A DNA stretch of 64,000 nt from Saccharopolyspora elongata (lineage in GTDB: Bacteria > Actinomycetota > Actinomycetes > Mycobacteriales > Pseudonocardiaceae): the NCBI RefSeq assembly GCF_004348985.1, contig NZ_SMKW01000013.1:1-64000 (forward strand), given 5' to 3'. Shown here one piece after another: positions 23,185 through 35,191 of this stretch. Position 1 is the first letter of the stretch. Every line of letters begins with the position of its first letter. A program made the position numbers and the translations under genes. The notes beneath the pieces were generated by a model. That model did no database searches and had not been told where the DNA came from. It was given only the letters and a program-made list of their open reading frames with translations.

Positions 23185-25563
23185 TCAGCTCTCTTGTGGA
23201 CGGTCGTGCAGCCCAGCCGATCCGCCGGCGCCGCCCCCGAGCGCGGCCGACACCGCATCGAGAACAGCCACCGCCCCCGCCTTGTCCAGCGGTTCGTTGC
23301 CGTTCCCGCACTTCGGCGACTGGACGCAGGACGGGCATCCCGCCGGGCAGTCGCAGGAAGCGATCGCTTCCCGCGTCGCGGCCAACCATGGGACCAATGC
23401 GGCATGACCGCGATCGGCGAATCCGGCCCCTCCCGGATGACCGTCGTGCACGAACACCGTTGCCTCCCCGGTGTCGGCGTGCAGCGCGGTGGAAACCCCG
23501 CCGATGTCCCATCGATCGCAGGTCGCGAACAGCGGTAGCAGGCCGATCGCCGCGTGCTCGGCGGCATGCAGCGCGCCGGGGATGCGCGCCGGATCCAGCC
23601 CGGCGCCCCCCGGCGCGCTGCCCACCAGCAGCTCGTCGCCGACCGTGTACCAGACCGCCCGGGTCGTCAGGGTCTGCGCGGGGAGGTCCAGCGGCACCTG
23701 GTCCAGCACCGCCCCGGAGGGCCGTTTCCGCAGGTAGCCGACGACCTGCGAGGTGACTTCCACCTCGCCGAGGCAGACCGTGACGCCGCGTCCGGTGTCG
23801 TGCCGCTCGATGGTCCGCAGCACCGAGATGTCCACCACGTTGCGGGGCGAGGTCGTCCAATCGGGGCTTTCCTCGTGCACCAGCGCGATCCCGGTCTCCA
23901 GGTCCAGCTCGTCCACCACGAACGATTCGCCGCGGTGCAGGTAGACCGCTCCCGGGTGCACCGTCCCGCAGGCCGAGTCCGGGTCCACGGTGCCGAGCAT
24001 GCGCCCGGATTCGCCTTCCACGACGGCGATCGGATGCCCGCCGGCGCCCCGCAGCTCGACGTTCCGATGTGGACGCTCGCGGGAGGTCCAGAACCAGCCG
24101 TGCGGGCGCTTGCGCAGCACCCCGTCCGCCGTGAGCGCTGCTACCGCCCGGCGCGCCGGTTCGCCGCCGAAGACGTCGAAGGAGTTCTCGTCGAGCGGCA
24201 GTTCGGCGGCGGCGCAGGCCAGGTGCGGTTCGAGCACGTACGGATTGGTCGGGTCGAGCACCGTCGCCTCGACCGGGCGCTCGAGCACCGCGGACGGGTG
24301 GTGCACCAGGTAGGTGTCCAGCGGATCGTCCCGCGCGACGAAGACGACCAGGGCGCCGTCGCCGTCCCGCCCGGCGCGTCCGGCCTGCTGCCAGAAGGAC
24401 GCGAGGGTGCCGGGATAACCGGCGACCACGACGGCGTCGAGCCCGGAGATGTCGACGCCGAGTTCCAGCGCGTTGGTGGTGGCCACCGCGCGGAGCTCAC
24501 CCGAGAGCAGGGAACGCTCCAGCTCGCGGCGATCCTCGGGCAGGTAACCGCCGCGGTAGGCGGCCACCTTCGCGGCGAGCGATTCGTCTACATCGGACAG
24601 CGCGCGCTGCGCGGACAGCGCCGCCAACTCCACGCCACGCCGGGACCGGATGAACGCCAGCGTCCGGGCGTCCTCGATGACCAGCTCGGTCATGATCCGC
24701 GCCGCCTCGGCGCCGACCGCCCGGCGCACCGGGGCGCCGTTCTCGCCGATCATCTCGTCGAGCAGCGGCGGCTCCCAGAACGCGACCGTCCGGGCTCCGC
24801 GCGGCGACCCGTCGTCGGTCACGGCGCGGCACGAGACGCCGGTCAGGCGCTCGGCCAGCGATTCCGGGTCGGACACGGTGGCCGAGGCCAGCACGAAGAC
24901 CGGGTCCGCGCCGTAGTGCTGCGCGACGCGGCGCAGGCGGCGCAGCAGCAGCGCGACGTGGGAGCCGAACACTCCGCGGTAGGTGTGGCACTCGTCGACC
25001 ACGATGTGGCTGAGCCGCCGGAAGAACCGCGCCCAGCGGCCATGCCCGGGCAGCACGCCGTAATGCAGCATGTCCGGGTTGGTGAAGATCCACCGGCCGT
25101 GCGCGCGCACCCAGTCCCGCTCGACCTGCGGCGTGTCGCCGTCGTAGCTCGCCGCCCGGACCTCCGCCATGCCGAGCTCGCCGATGGTGCGCAGCTGATC
25201 GGCGCCGAGCGCCTTCGTGGGGGCGAGGTACAGCGCGGTCGCCCGGTCGTCTTCGAGCAGCCGCGAAAGCACCGGCAGCTGGTAGACCAGCGATTTCCCG
25301 GAGGCCGTGCCGGTCGCGACGACCACGTGCTCACCGGCCCGGACCGCCTCGGCTCCCTCGATCTGGTGCACCCACGGCTCCCGCGCGCCGCGCTCGCGGA
25401 ACGCGTCCACCAGCCGCGGCGGGACCCACTCCGGCCAGTCGGCGGTGCGGGCCGGGCGGGTGGGCAGGTGCGCGACGTGCCGCAACGGCGTTTCGTCGGC
25501 CGGAATGCCGGCTACCGCGCGGTCGAGTAACCGCCGCCCCTTGTCCTGGTCCGCTGCGCGCAC
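23185..25563 (-). CDS. DECH-box helicase of the MrfA/YprA family (DUF1998)
   Basis: A 792-residue superfamily 2 helicase, counterpart of Rv3649 and of Bacillus MrfA, which acts in repair of mitomycin damage. The first RecA domain has GTASGKS, the DECH box in VVDECHTYRG and ASAT; the second has TTNALELGVDISGLD and QQAGRAGR. The C-terminal DUF1998 domain ends with CDCPAGCPSCVQSPKCGNGN, a four-Cys metal site. GTG 25563 gives a length close to relatives; the frame stays open to 25746. The promoter faces hppA. Confidence 0.9.
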   Translation of the reverse strand: MRAADQDKGRRLLDRAVAGIPADETPLRHVAHLPTRPARTADWPEWVPPRLVDAFRERGAREPWVHQIEGAEAVRAGEHVVVATGTASGKSLVYQLPVLSRLLEDDRATALYLAPTKALGADQLRTIGELGMAEVRAASYDGDTPQVERDWVRAHGRWIFTNPDMLHYGVLPGHGRWARFFRRLSHIVVDECHTYRGVFGSHVALLLRRLRRVAQHYGADPVFVLASATVSDPESLAERLTGVSCRAVTDDGSPRGARTVAFWEPPLLDEMIGENGAPVRRAVGAEAARIMTELVIEDARTLAFIRSRRGVELAALSAQRALSDVDESLAAKVAAYRGGYLPEDRRELERSLLSGELRAVATTNALELGVDISGLDAVVVAGYPGTLASFWQQAGRAGRDGDGALVVFVARDDPLDTYLVHHPSAVLERPVEATVLDPTNPYVLEPHLACAAAELPLDENSFDVFGGEPARRAVAALTADGVLRKRPHGWFWTSRERPHRNVELRGAGGHPIAVVEGESGRMLGTVDPDSACGTVHPGAVYLHRGESFVVDELDLETGIALVHEESPDWTTSPRNVVDISVLRTIERHDTGRGVTVCLGEVEVTSQVVGYLRKRPSGAVLDQVPLDLPAQTLTTRAVWYTVGDELLVGSAPGGAGLDPARIPGALHAAEHAAIGLLPLFATCDRWDIGGVSTALHADTGEATVFVHDGHPGGAGFADRGHAALVPWLAATREAIASCDCPAGCPSCVQSPKCGNGNEPLDKAGAVAVLDAVSAALGGGAGGSAGLHDRPQES

Positions 25564-26006
25564 GCTAGCGAGCCTCGCACAGCGCCGATCGCGCACCGCG
25601 CACGCGTTCCCGGTTCCCGCATCCGTGTCGGTATCGCTCGATCGGTTGATTCTTGCCGCGGGCCGGGGCGGTGGCGCTGACTCCGGCGGCGACCCGGTGG
25701 ACCGTCGGAGTCGTGCCTCATACCCCATGTAACCCGTTTGGGCCAAATCAACCTTTGCCCAATTGGGTGATCAAGTACCCATCTGAATCGATTCTTTTGT
25801 AACAGAACCCCACGTCGTGACGAGTTGCGTATCACACCGTGAGGTAAGCCACTCGTGGCCTGAATAGACTCCCGACCCACGACGTCGCCACGGACGGCCA
25901 GCAACCGATCACCGGCCGTACCGGGCGGGGCCGCCTACCGCGCACCGGAGCCCCGTCGAGCGTTGCGGAGCCCCGGTGCTGAACCGAGCACAACCCAGGA
26001 GGACGG
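25564..26006. other. Divergent promoter region of helicase and hppA
   Basis: Contains CCCAATTGGG near 25757-25766 in an AT-rich stretch, GTAACAG, and TAGACT at 25865-25870. Because hppA has a long leader with no reading frame I trust, post-transcriptional control is possible. No known riboswitch signature was recognised. Confidence 0.5.
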
Positions 26007-28382
26007 ATGTCCCTGCTCACCCCGGTCCAGCACGGCTGGGCCCAGGGCGCTGCACCACCGAGCTCGCAAACCCGGATGGACCTCGCCCAACAAGCCACCG
26101 GTATCGAGCTCGGCGGCGCCGACTACGTCGTCGTCGGTGCCGTGATGGTGATCGCCCTGGCCGCCCTGGCCTTCGGCTACGTCCTGATCAAGGAGGTGCT
26201 GTCCGCCGGCCAAGGCACGGCCAAGATGCAGGACATCGCCAAGGGCGTGCAGGAAGGCGCCTCGGCCTACCTGAGCCGGCAGTTCCGCACCCTGGCGATC
26301 TTCGCCGTGATCGTGTTCCTGGTGCTGTTCGCGCTGCCCTCGGAGAGCACCGGCGAGACGATCGGGCGATCGATCTTCTTCCTGTTCGGCGCCGCGTTCT
26401 CGGCCACCATCGGCTACCTCGGCATGTGGCTGTCCACCCGCGCGAACGTGCGCGTCGCGGCGGCCGCCCGCGAGGAAGGTGAGGGGCGCGAGAAGGCGAT
26501 GCGGGTCGCGTTCCGCACCGGCGGCGTGGTCGGCATGATCACCGTCGGCCTCGGCCTGTTCGGCGCCGCGCTGGTGGTGCTGGTCTACGCCGGCGGCGCC
26601 CCGCGCGTGCTGGAGGGCTTCGGCTTCGGTGCGGCCCTGCTGGCGATGTTCATGCGGGTCGGCGGCGGCATCTTCACCAAGGCCGCCGACGTGGGCGCCG
26701 ACCTGGTCGGAAAGGTCGAGCAGAACATCCCGGAGGACGACCCGCGCAACGCCGCCACGATCGCCGACAACGTCGGCGACAACGTCGGCGACTGCGCCGG
26801 CATGGCGGCCGACCTGTTCGAGTCCTACGCGGTCACCCTGGTCGCCTCGCTGATCCTGGGCACCGCCGCGTTCGGCCTGCACGGCCTGCTGTTCCCGCTG
26901 ATCGTGCCCGCGCTGGGCGTGATCACCGCGGTGATCGGCGTCTACATCACCAAGGCCCGTGCCGGCGAAAGCGCGCTGACGGCGATCAACCGGTCGTTCT
27001 ACATCTCGGCGGGCATCTCCGCGGTGCTCTGCGTGATCGCCGCGCTGCTGTACCTGCCGAGTTCCTTCGGCGAGCTCACCGGCGTCTCCGAGGAGATCCG
27101 CGCCACCAGCGGCAACCCGGCGGTGATCGCGCTGGTCGCGGTGATCATCGGCATCCTGCTCGCGGTGGTGATCCTCAAGCTCACCGGGTACTTCACCGCC
27201 ACCGAGCACCGCCCGGTGCGCGACGTCGGCAAGTCGTCGTTGACCGGCGCGGCCACCGTGATCCTCTCGGGTCTGTCGGTGGGCTTCGAGTCCGCCGTGT
27301 ACACCGCGCTGATCATCGGCGCGGCGGTGTTCGGCGCGTTCCTGCTGTCCGGTTCGCTGCCGGTGGCGCTGTTCGCCATCGCACTGGCCGGCTGCGGCCT
27401 GCTGACCACCGTCGGTGTGATCGTCGCGATGGACACCTTCGGCCCGGTCAGCGACAACGCGCAGGGCATCGCCGAGATGTCCGGTGACGTCGAGGGCGAG
27501 GGCGCGAAGATCCTCACCGAGCTGGACGCCGTCGGCAACACCACCAAGGCGATCACCAAGGGCATCGCGATCGCCACGGCGGTGCTGGCCGCGACCGCGC
27601 TGTTCGGGTCCTACACGGACGCGATCGGCGTCGCGCTGGCCGATGTGGCTGGGCAGCTGAACGTCTCCGAGTTCTTCGTCTACGCACCCAACGTGCTGGT
27701 TGGCCTGATCATCGGGGCGGCCGTGGTGTTCCTGTTCACCGGGCTGGCGATCAACGCGGTGTCCCGCGCCGCCGGGGCCGTGGTCTACGAGGTGCGGCGG
27801 CAGTTCCGGGACAAGCCCGGGATCATGGACGGCTCGGAGCGCCCCGAGTACGGCAGGGTCGTCGACATCTGCACCCGGGACTCGCTGCGCGAGCTGGCCA
27901 CGCCCGGCCTGCTCGCGGTGCTGGCGCCGATCGCGGTCGGCTTCGGCCTGGGCGTCGGCCCGCTGGCGGGCTACCTCGCCGGCGCCATCGCCACCGGCAC
28001 CCTGATGGCCATCTTCCTGGCCAACTCCGGCGGTGCCTGGGACAACGCGAAGAAGCTGGTCGAGGACGGCTACCACGGCGGCAAGGGGTCCGAGGCGCAC
28101 GCCGCCACGGTCATCGGAGACACCGTCGGCGACCCGTTCAAGGACACCGCCGGTCCGGCGATCAACCCGCTGCTGAAGGTGATGAACCTGGTGTCGTTGC
28201 TGATCGCACCGGCCGTGGTGACCTTCTCCGTGGGCGCGGACGCGAACCCGGTGGTCGGGCGCGTCATCGCGGCCGTCGCGGTCGCGGTGATCATCGCGGC
28301 GGTGGTGGTCTCCAAGCGCCGTTCCACGGCGATCGCGGAGTCATCCACCTCGGACGACAAGGCGGTCAACGGCGCGGCCTGA
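26007..28382 (+). CDS. hppA: K+-independent proton-translocating pyrophosphatase
   Basis: A 791-residue membrane pump with about 16 hydrophobic segments. It splits pyrophosphate and exports H+. Substrate-site motifs are KAADVGADLVGKVE, ADNVGDNVGDCAGMAAD and GDTVGDPFKDT. At the position that decides K+ need, GNTTKAITKG has Lys (about residue 514) instead of Ala, the mark of the K+-independent H+ type. AGGAGG precedes ATG 26007. The location beside topA and the helicase matches Streptomyces. Two hairpins follow the stop. Confidence 0.96.
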   Translation: MSLLTPVQHGWAQGAAPPSSQTRMDLAQQATGIELGGADYVVVGAVMVIALAALAFGYVLIKEVLSAGQGTAKMQDIAKGVQEGASAYLSRQFRTLAIFAVIVFLVLFALPSESTGETIGRSIFFLFGAAFSATIGYLGMWLSTRANVRVAAAAREEGEGREKAMRVAFRTGGVVGMITVGLGLFGAALVVLVYAGGAPRVLEGFGFGAALLAMFMRVGGGIFTKAADVGADLVGKVEQNIPEDDPRNAATIADNVGDNVGDCAGMAADLFESYAVTLVASLILGTAAFGLHGLLFPLIVPALGVITAVIGVYITKARAGESALTAINRSFYISAGISAVLCVIAALLYLPSSFGELTGVSEEIRATSGNPAVIALVAVIIGILLAVVILKLTGYFTATEHRPVRDVGKSSLTGAATVILSGLSVGFESAVYTALIIGAAVFGAFLLSGSLPVALFAIALAGCGLLTTVGVIVAMDTFGPVSDNAQGIAEMSGDVEGEGAKILTELDAVGNTTKAITKGIAIATAVLAATALFGSYTDAIGVALADVAGQLNVSEFFVYAPNVLVGLIIGAAVVFLFTGLAINAVSRAAGAVVYEVRRQFRDKPGIMDGSERPEYGRVVDICTRDSLRELATPGLLAVLAPIAVGFGLGVGPLAGYLAGAIATGTLMAIFLANSGGAWDNAKKLVEDGYHGGKGSEAHAATVIGDTVGDPFKDTAGPAINPLLKVMNLVSLLIAPAVVTFSVGADANPVVGRVIAAVAVAVIIAAVVVSKRRSTAIAESSTSDDKAVNGAA

Positions 28383-28396
28383 CGCGTCGGTGGTGA

Positions 28397-28445
28397 AGCG
28401 AACGGACCGTTCACCTCGACTACCGAGGCGGGCAGTCCGTTCGCT
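28397..28445. terminator. Cruciform-like hairpin after hppA
   Basis: AGCGAACGGA (28397-28406) pairs perfectly with TCCGTTCGCT (28436-28445), with an inner CCTCG/CGAGG hairpin. It starts 14 nt after the hppA stop. Confidence 0.65.
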
Positions 28446-28471
28446 CCGATCGCGCCGGCGGTGCGATCTGG

Positions 28472-28507
28472 AAGGGCGCTGTCCCCGAGCGGGGGCGGCG
28501 CCCTTTT
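28472..28507 (+). terminator. Intrinsic terminator of hppA
   Basis: AAGGGCGC, an inner CCCC-GAGC-GGGG, then GGCGCCC followed by TTTT. One of the few hairpins in the window with a clear T-run. Confidence 0.8.
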
Positions 28508-28621
28508 CGTGCGCTGGGGTTTCGCCGGATGGGTGACCCCGCCTTCCGGAGCGCGGTGGGCGGTGGGGGAGAGTCTGTGAGCGCACGCCGAAGGCAACTC
28601 CGATCTCTGCGAGGAGTGCGC

Positions 28622-29224
28622 ATGAAGATCCGTTCGACGTCCATCGCGGTGCTCGCCGCCGTCCCGCTGGCGCTCGCCGGGTGCGCGGCAGGCCCGGCCC
28701 AGGCCCCGGCTCCCGCCCCGCCGCCGAAGCCGGCCGCCCCGAGTCCGGAGGGAGTCGCGTGGTCGGGCCGGATGTGCGGGCTGGTGGGTGACTTCGCCAC
28801 CTCCCAGAAGCAGTTGCCGGGAGTGGACAAGACGAACACGGCCACGGTCAAGAAGACGGTGATCGAACGCATCGACTCGGCGGTGCGCTCCGCCGACGAC
28901 ACCATCAACGGCCTGCGGGGCCTCGGGCCGGCGCCGATCGCGGGCGCGGACTCGGTCAACGACGGCTTCCAGCAGGGCTTCACGCAGGTCCGCGACCTGC
29001 TGACGTCGGCGGCCGAGAAGGCGAAGCAGGTCGATCCGACCAACGAGCAGAACTTCCAGGAGGGCATGGCCGCGATGCAGCAGGAGCTGCAGAAGGGCCA
29101 GCAGCTGGACCTCAAGGACGAGCTGGCGGCGCTGGACCGGAACGAGGAACTCAAGGCGGCCGCGCAGCAGGCCCCGGAGTGCAAGCAGTTCTTCGCTCCG
29201 CCCCAGCAGCAACCCCCGCGCTGA
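28622..29224 (+). CDS. Predicted lipoprotein with helical, Gln-rich domain
   Basis: A 200-residue lipoprotein. The signal peptide ends in the lipobox LALAGC (Cys21), followed by a Pro/Ala linker. The mature part is helical with many Gln and charged residues (GFQQGFTQVRDLLTSAAEKA), with Cys in RMCGLVG and PECKQFF that could pair. No enzyme motif is seen. ATG 28622 follows GAGGAG. It stands between hppA and the Rv3647c-like gene. Family not recognised. Confidence 0.75.
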   Translation: MKIRSTSIAVLAAVPLALAGCAAGPAQAPAPAPPPKPAAPSPEGVAWSGRMCGLVGDFATSQKQLPGVDKTNTATVKKTVIERIDSAVRSADDTINGLRGLGPAPIAGADSVNDGFQQGFTQVRDLLTSAAEKAKQVDPTNEQNFQEGMAAMQQELQKGQQLDLKDELAALDRNEELKAAAQQAPECKQFFAPPQQQPPR

Positions 29225-29241
29225 GCGTTTCCGCTGGTCAC

Positions 29242-29293
29242 GGGCCGGGCGTGCTTTGTGTCGCCATAGCAGCACAAAACACGCACGGCCCCG
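29242..29293. terminator. CTATAG-family hairpin copy 2 (core GCCATAGC)
   Basis: GGGCCGGGCGTGCTTTGTG, core GCCATAGC, then CACAAAACACGCACGGCCC. The stem is imperfect. It begins 17 nt after the lipoprotein stop and probably ends that transcript. Confidence 0.65.
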
Positions 29294-29376
29294 GACCTGC
29301 GGAGATTTCCGGTCCCGGTGACGCAAACGGGTGGATGTGCTGGCCAAGGTCGAACTGCTGTTCTAGCATGCGGGCC

Positions 29377-29961
29377 GTGGACCAGCTGTCCTTCTACTCG
29401 GCCGAGGCGCGGCAGCCAGACGTCGCCGACCTCGCGGGCATGCTGTGCGGTCCGGGGCAGGCGGTCGGTTTCGGCCGCGGCACCGCGGCCCGGCTGTCCG
29501 TGGTGGTCGACGCCGAATGGCGCGCCCGCTCCCTGGTCGTGGCCTGCGCCGAACGCGGCGTGGAGGCAGAGCTCGGCCGCTCCGAAGAAGGCCGCCCGCT
29601 GATCCGCACCGCGTTCCGCGCGGACCTCACCGGCCTCGCCGCCCGCTGGCTGCGCGGCGCCGTGAAGTCGGTCCCGCCGGACTTCGTCCCGGACGGCGCC
29701 GCCCTCCGGCTCTGGGCGCTGACCGCCGGCTCCGCCGAGCCCACCGGCTACCGCCTCGGGCTCGATCCGCACGCGCCCGACACGCATGCGCCGCTGGTCA
29801 CGGCGCTGCGCGGCTGCGGCCTCCCGGCGAAGCCGGTCGGCCCGCGCGCCGGCGGACCGGCGCTGCGCGTGACCGGTCGAAGGGGGCTCGCCCGCCTCGC
29901 TGAGCTCGTCGGTCCAATGCCCGATGGTGCGATCGAGCGAACGTGGCCGTTGGTGTCCTGA
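29377..29961 (+). CDS. Conserved actinobacterial protein, Rv3647c-like
   Basis: A 194-residue soluble protein starting VDQLSFYSAEARQPDVADLA, the counterpart of the conserved gene upstream of topA in mycobacteria. Internal landmarks are VVVDAEWRARSLVVACAERG and DLTGLAARWLRGAVKSVPP. Function unknown; no catalytic motif is evident. GTG 29377 is favoured because TAGCAT (29364-29369) sits 7 nt before it, a leaderless arrangement; ATG 29368, which overlaps that box, is the alternative. Confidence 0.78.
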   Translation: MDQLSFYSAEARQPDVADLAGMLCGPGQAVGFGRGTAARLSVVVDAEWRARSLVVACAERGVEAELGRSEEGRPLIRTAFRADLTGLAARWLRGAVKSVPPDFVPDGAALRLWALTAGSAEPTGYRLGLDPHAPDTHAPLVTALRGCGLPAKPVGPRAGGPALRVTGRRGLARLAELVGPMPDGAIERTWPLVS

Positions 29962-30173
29962 CCGGTTTGACGCACATCACGCCAGGTCACGCAACGGAAC
30001 ACCACCGTCACCCGATACGTTCGTACAAGAAGACGTTGACGAGTCTCAGCGTGTTATGTGCAACCCTGTGCCTTCCCGGCGTGCTGCGAATCGGCGCATA
30101 AGGGGCACACTGAGGAACTTGTCGGGTAGCACCGGGTGCAATGGAAGCCTCCGGAAGAAGAGAGCAGGTAAGC

Positions 30174-33008
<2,835 letters not shown>

Positions 33009-33071
33009 TCCTGGTGTTCCGCCGCCCCGAGGCGGAGACTTCCGACTATCGGAAGCCTCGGGGAGGCGGAC

Positions 33072-33404
33072 ATGCGGGATGCCTTGCACGGTCTCGACGG
33101 GACGCAGCCGTTGCCGCCCTTGCCGGTTCGTCCGGATGCCCTGTTCGGCATGGCCGCGGTGCCGCAGCAGCGGACCGCGCCGCCGCAGCCCTGGACGCCG
33201 CCTAGTACGGCGGAGGACGTGCGCAGGCCGATTCGGCGCCGTCGCGCTCCGGCGGCCAGCCCCCAGACACCTCGTCTTGAGCCGCCGGGCGAGAGGCGGC
33301 GCCGCACGCCCGGGGCGGTCGTGGGCTTCCTGATCGCGTTGGCCGTCGCGGTGCTCGTCGCCCTGGCGGTGCTGCGCCAGGTGCTCGAAGCGTTCTCCGG
33401 TTGA
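33072..33404 (+). CDS. Small Pro/Arg-rich single-pass membrane protein
   Basis: A 110-residue protein: a Pro-rich cytosolic part with basic clusters (VRRPIRRRRAP; GERRRRTPG) and one C-terminal helix (GAVVGFLIALAVAVLVALAVL). ATG 33072 follows GGGAGG. It lies between topA and holB on the same strand and may share their transcript. Function unknown. Confidence 0.7.
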   Translation: MRDALHGLDGTQPLPPLPVRPDALFGMAAVPQQRTAPPQPWTPPSTAEDVRRPIRRRRAPAASPQTPRLEPPGERRRRTPGAVVGFLIALAVAVLVALAVLRQVLEAFSG

Positions 33405-33467
33405 CCGCAGGCCGGTCGGTGCCGCCCCGTACAGTCTGGGTGTTCGCGAAGTACTGGAGGCGACGTG

Positions 33468-34691
33468 ATGCAAACCGACGCTCCGGACGTGCCCAGCACC
33501 GGGGTGTGGGCGGAGGTCGTCGGGCAGCCCGACGCGGTGCGGACGCTCTACACCGCCGTGCGCGCTGCTCACCGCCAGGTGCGGGGCGAGCCGGTTCCGC
33601 CGGGTTCGATGACGCACGCGTGGCTGTTCACCGGGCCGCCCGGTTCGGGCCGGTCGATCGCGGCCCGTGCCTTCGCCGCCGCTTTGGAGTGCTCCGATGC
33701 GGAGCAGCCGGGCTGCGGGCACTGCCCGGCGTGCCGGACGGTGCTGCACGGCACGCACGCCGACGTTCGCCTGGTGGCGCCCGAAGGCCTGTCGATTTCG
33801 GTCGCGGAGATGCGTGCTCTCGTGCAGGCCGCGGCGCGGCGCCCGACCACCGGCCAGTGGCGCATCGTGCTGATCGAAGATTCCGACCGCCTCACCGAGG
33901 GCGCGGCGAACGCACTGCTCAAGGCGGTGGAGGAGCCGCCGCCGAGGACCGTGTTCCTGTTGTGCGCGCCCTCCGATCACCCCGAGGACGTGTCCGTCAC
34001 GATCCGCTCCCGGTGCCGCGTGGTGCAGCTGCGCACGCCGTTGGCCGGCGCGATCGCAGAAGTGCTGCACGAGCGCGACGGCGTGGACGCGGAGCTCGCG
34101 CATTGGGCGTCGTCGGTGTGCGGCGGGCACATCGGCCGGGCGCGGCGGCTGGCGACCGACGAGGAGGCGCGGGAGCGGCGCGAGTCGGTGCTGCGGATTC
34201 CGTTGGGGCTGCGCAGGTTCTCGGACGTGTTCACGGCGGCCACCGGGCTGGTGAAGCTGGCCGAGACGGAAGCGGTCACCGCGAACGAGGACCGCAACGA
34301 GGCCGAGAAAGAAGAGCTGAAGACCGCGATGGGCGCGGGCGGCACCGGCAAGGGCACGGCGTCGGCGACCCGCGGCGCGAACGCCGCGCTGAAAGAGCTT
34401 GAGAAGCGCCAGAAATCCCGTGCCACCCGTTCCCAGCGCGACGCGCTGGACCTGGCGCTGGTCGACCTGGCGGGCTTCTACCGCGACGTGCTGGTGATGC
34501 GCACGGGTTCGACGGCGCCGCTCAACCACCCGGATTTCGAGCGCTCGGTGGCGAAGGCGGCCGGGGAGTGGACGTCGGAGTCGGCGCTGCGCCGCCTCGA
34601 CGCGGTCCTGGAATGCCGGCTCGCGCTGACCCAGAACGTGAAGCCCATCATCGCGGTGGAGGCCATGCTCGCCACCCTCTACACCGGCTGA
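33468..34691 (+). CDS. holB: DNA polymerase III subunit delta'
   Basis: A 407-residue clamp-loader subunit. Module: VVGQPDAVRTLYTAV, a P-loop GPPGSGRS in which Arg replaces the Lys, a zinc module with Cys in ALECSDAEQPGCGHCPAC, IEDSDRLTEGAANALLKAVE and the SRC motif RSRCRVV. Loss of the P-loop Lys fits a non-ATPase delta' and is usual in actinobacteria. A Lys/Glu/Ala-rich insert lies near residues 265-330. ATG 33468 is preferred (GGAGG 7 nt before); GTG 33465 is equally in frame. Confidence 0.93.
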   Translation: MQTDAPDVPSTGVWAEVVGQPDAVRTLYTAVRAAHRQVRGEPVPPGSMTHAWLFTGPPGSGRSIAARAFAAALECSDAEQPGCGHCPACRTVLHGTHADVRLVAPEGLSISVAEMRALVQAAARRPTTGQWRIVLIEDSDRLTEGAANALLKAVEEPPPRTVFLLCAPSDHPEDVSVTIRSRCRVVQLRTPLAGAIAEVLHERDGVDAELAHWASSVCGGHIGRARRLATDEEARERRESVLRIPLGLRRFSDVFTAATGLVKLAETEAVTANEDRNEAEKEELKTAMGAGGTGKGTASATRGANAALKELEKRQKSRATRSQRDALDLALVDLAGFYRDVLVMRTGSTAPLNHPDFERSVAKAAGEWTSESALRRLDAVLECRLALTQNVKPIIAVEAMLATLYTG

Positions 34692-34810
34692 CTCCAGAGT
34701 GGACGTTCAAGGCCTCCGGGGTGGCCCTGAACACCGGGAATTCAGCTGCACAGCGCGGAGAACAGCACGTCGTCCATCGATGTCACGTGAATCCCCCAGC
34801 GGGTACGTCG

Positions 34811-34860
34811 GAGCCGTGAGCGTTTTGGGTTGCAATAGCGGCACAAAGCACTCACGGCTC
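34811..34860. terminator. CTATAG-family hairpin copy 3 (core GCAATAGC)
   Basis: GAGCCGTGAG (34811-34820) pairs with CTCACGGCTC (34851-34860) with a core GGGTTGCAATAGCGGCAC. It lies between convergent holB and the zinc-finger-like gene; it should stop transcription in both directions. Confidence 0.72.
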
Positions 34861-34868
34861 CATGGCCG

Positions 34869-35108
34869 TCACGGCCAGTACCGGAACGTGAACGCCGCCA
34901 GCAGGAGCAGGAACAGAACCCCCAGGAGCGCAAGGCATCCGACACCGTCGGTCTTCTTCGCGCGGAGCTCGACGCGGCCGCCGGGCGGCGTGCCCGGATG
35001 ACGGCGGTCGTAGTGCTCGATCTGTTCCTCGGCTCCCGCCGACTCGGTGCGCCAGGGCGTCCGGTAGTCGCATTCCCCGCACCAGTACCGGTACTTCTCG
35101 TCGGCCAT
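34869..35108 (-). CDS. Small zinc-finger-like membrane protein
   Basis: A 79-residue protein. WCGECDYRTPW then HYDRRHPG gives a C-x2-C-x17-H-x4-H pattern that could bind zinc. The C-terminus is one helix (VGCLALLGVLFLLLLAAFTF). ATG 35108 follows GGGAGAG. A membrane-tethered DNA- or protein-binding role is possible but unproven. Confidence 0.68.
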   Translation of the reverse strand: MADEKYRYWCGECDYRTPWRTESAGAEEQIEHYDRRHPGTPPGGRVELRAKKTDGVGCLALLGVLFLLLLAAFTFRYWP

Positions 35109-35191
35109 GCCGTTCTCTCCCAGCGCGTGCTGCTCCGGTCGGTCGGGCGCCTCCCCGTCGCCCGACCGACCAGACCCCTGGTTGCGGCAGA

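Noticed and set aside
34692-34810. Possible gene remnant after holB (WTFKASGVALNTG and beyond)
   Set aside because: It vaguely recalls short actinobacterial DUF397-like proteins, but the match is too short and the codon pattern is not convincing.
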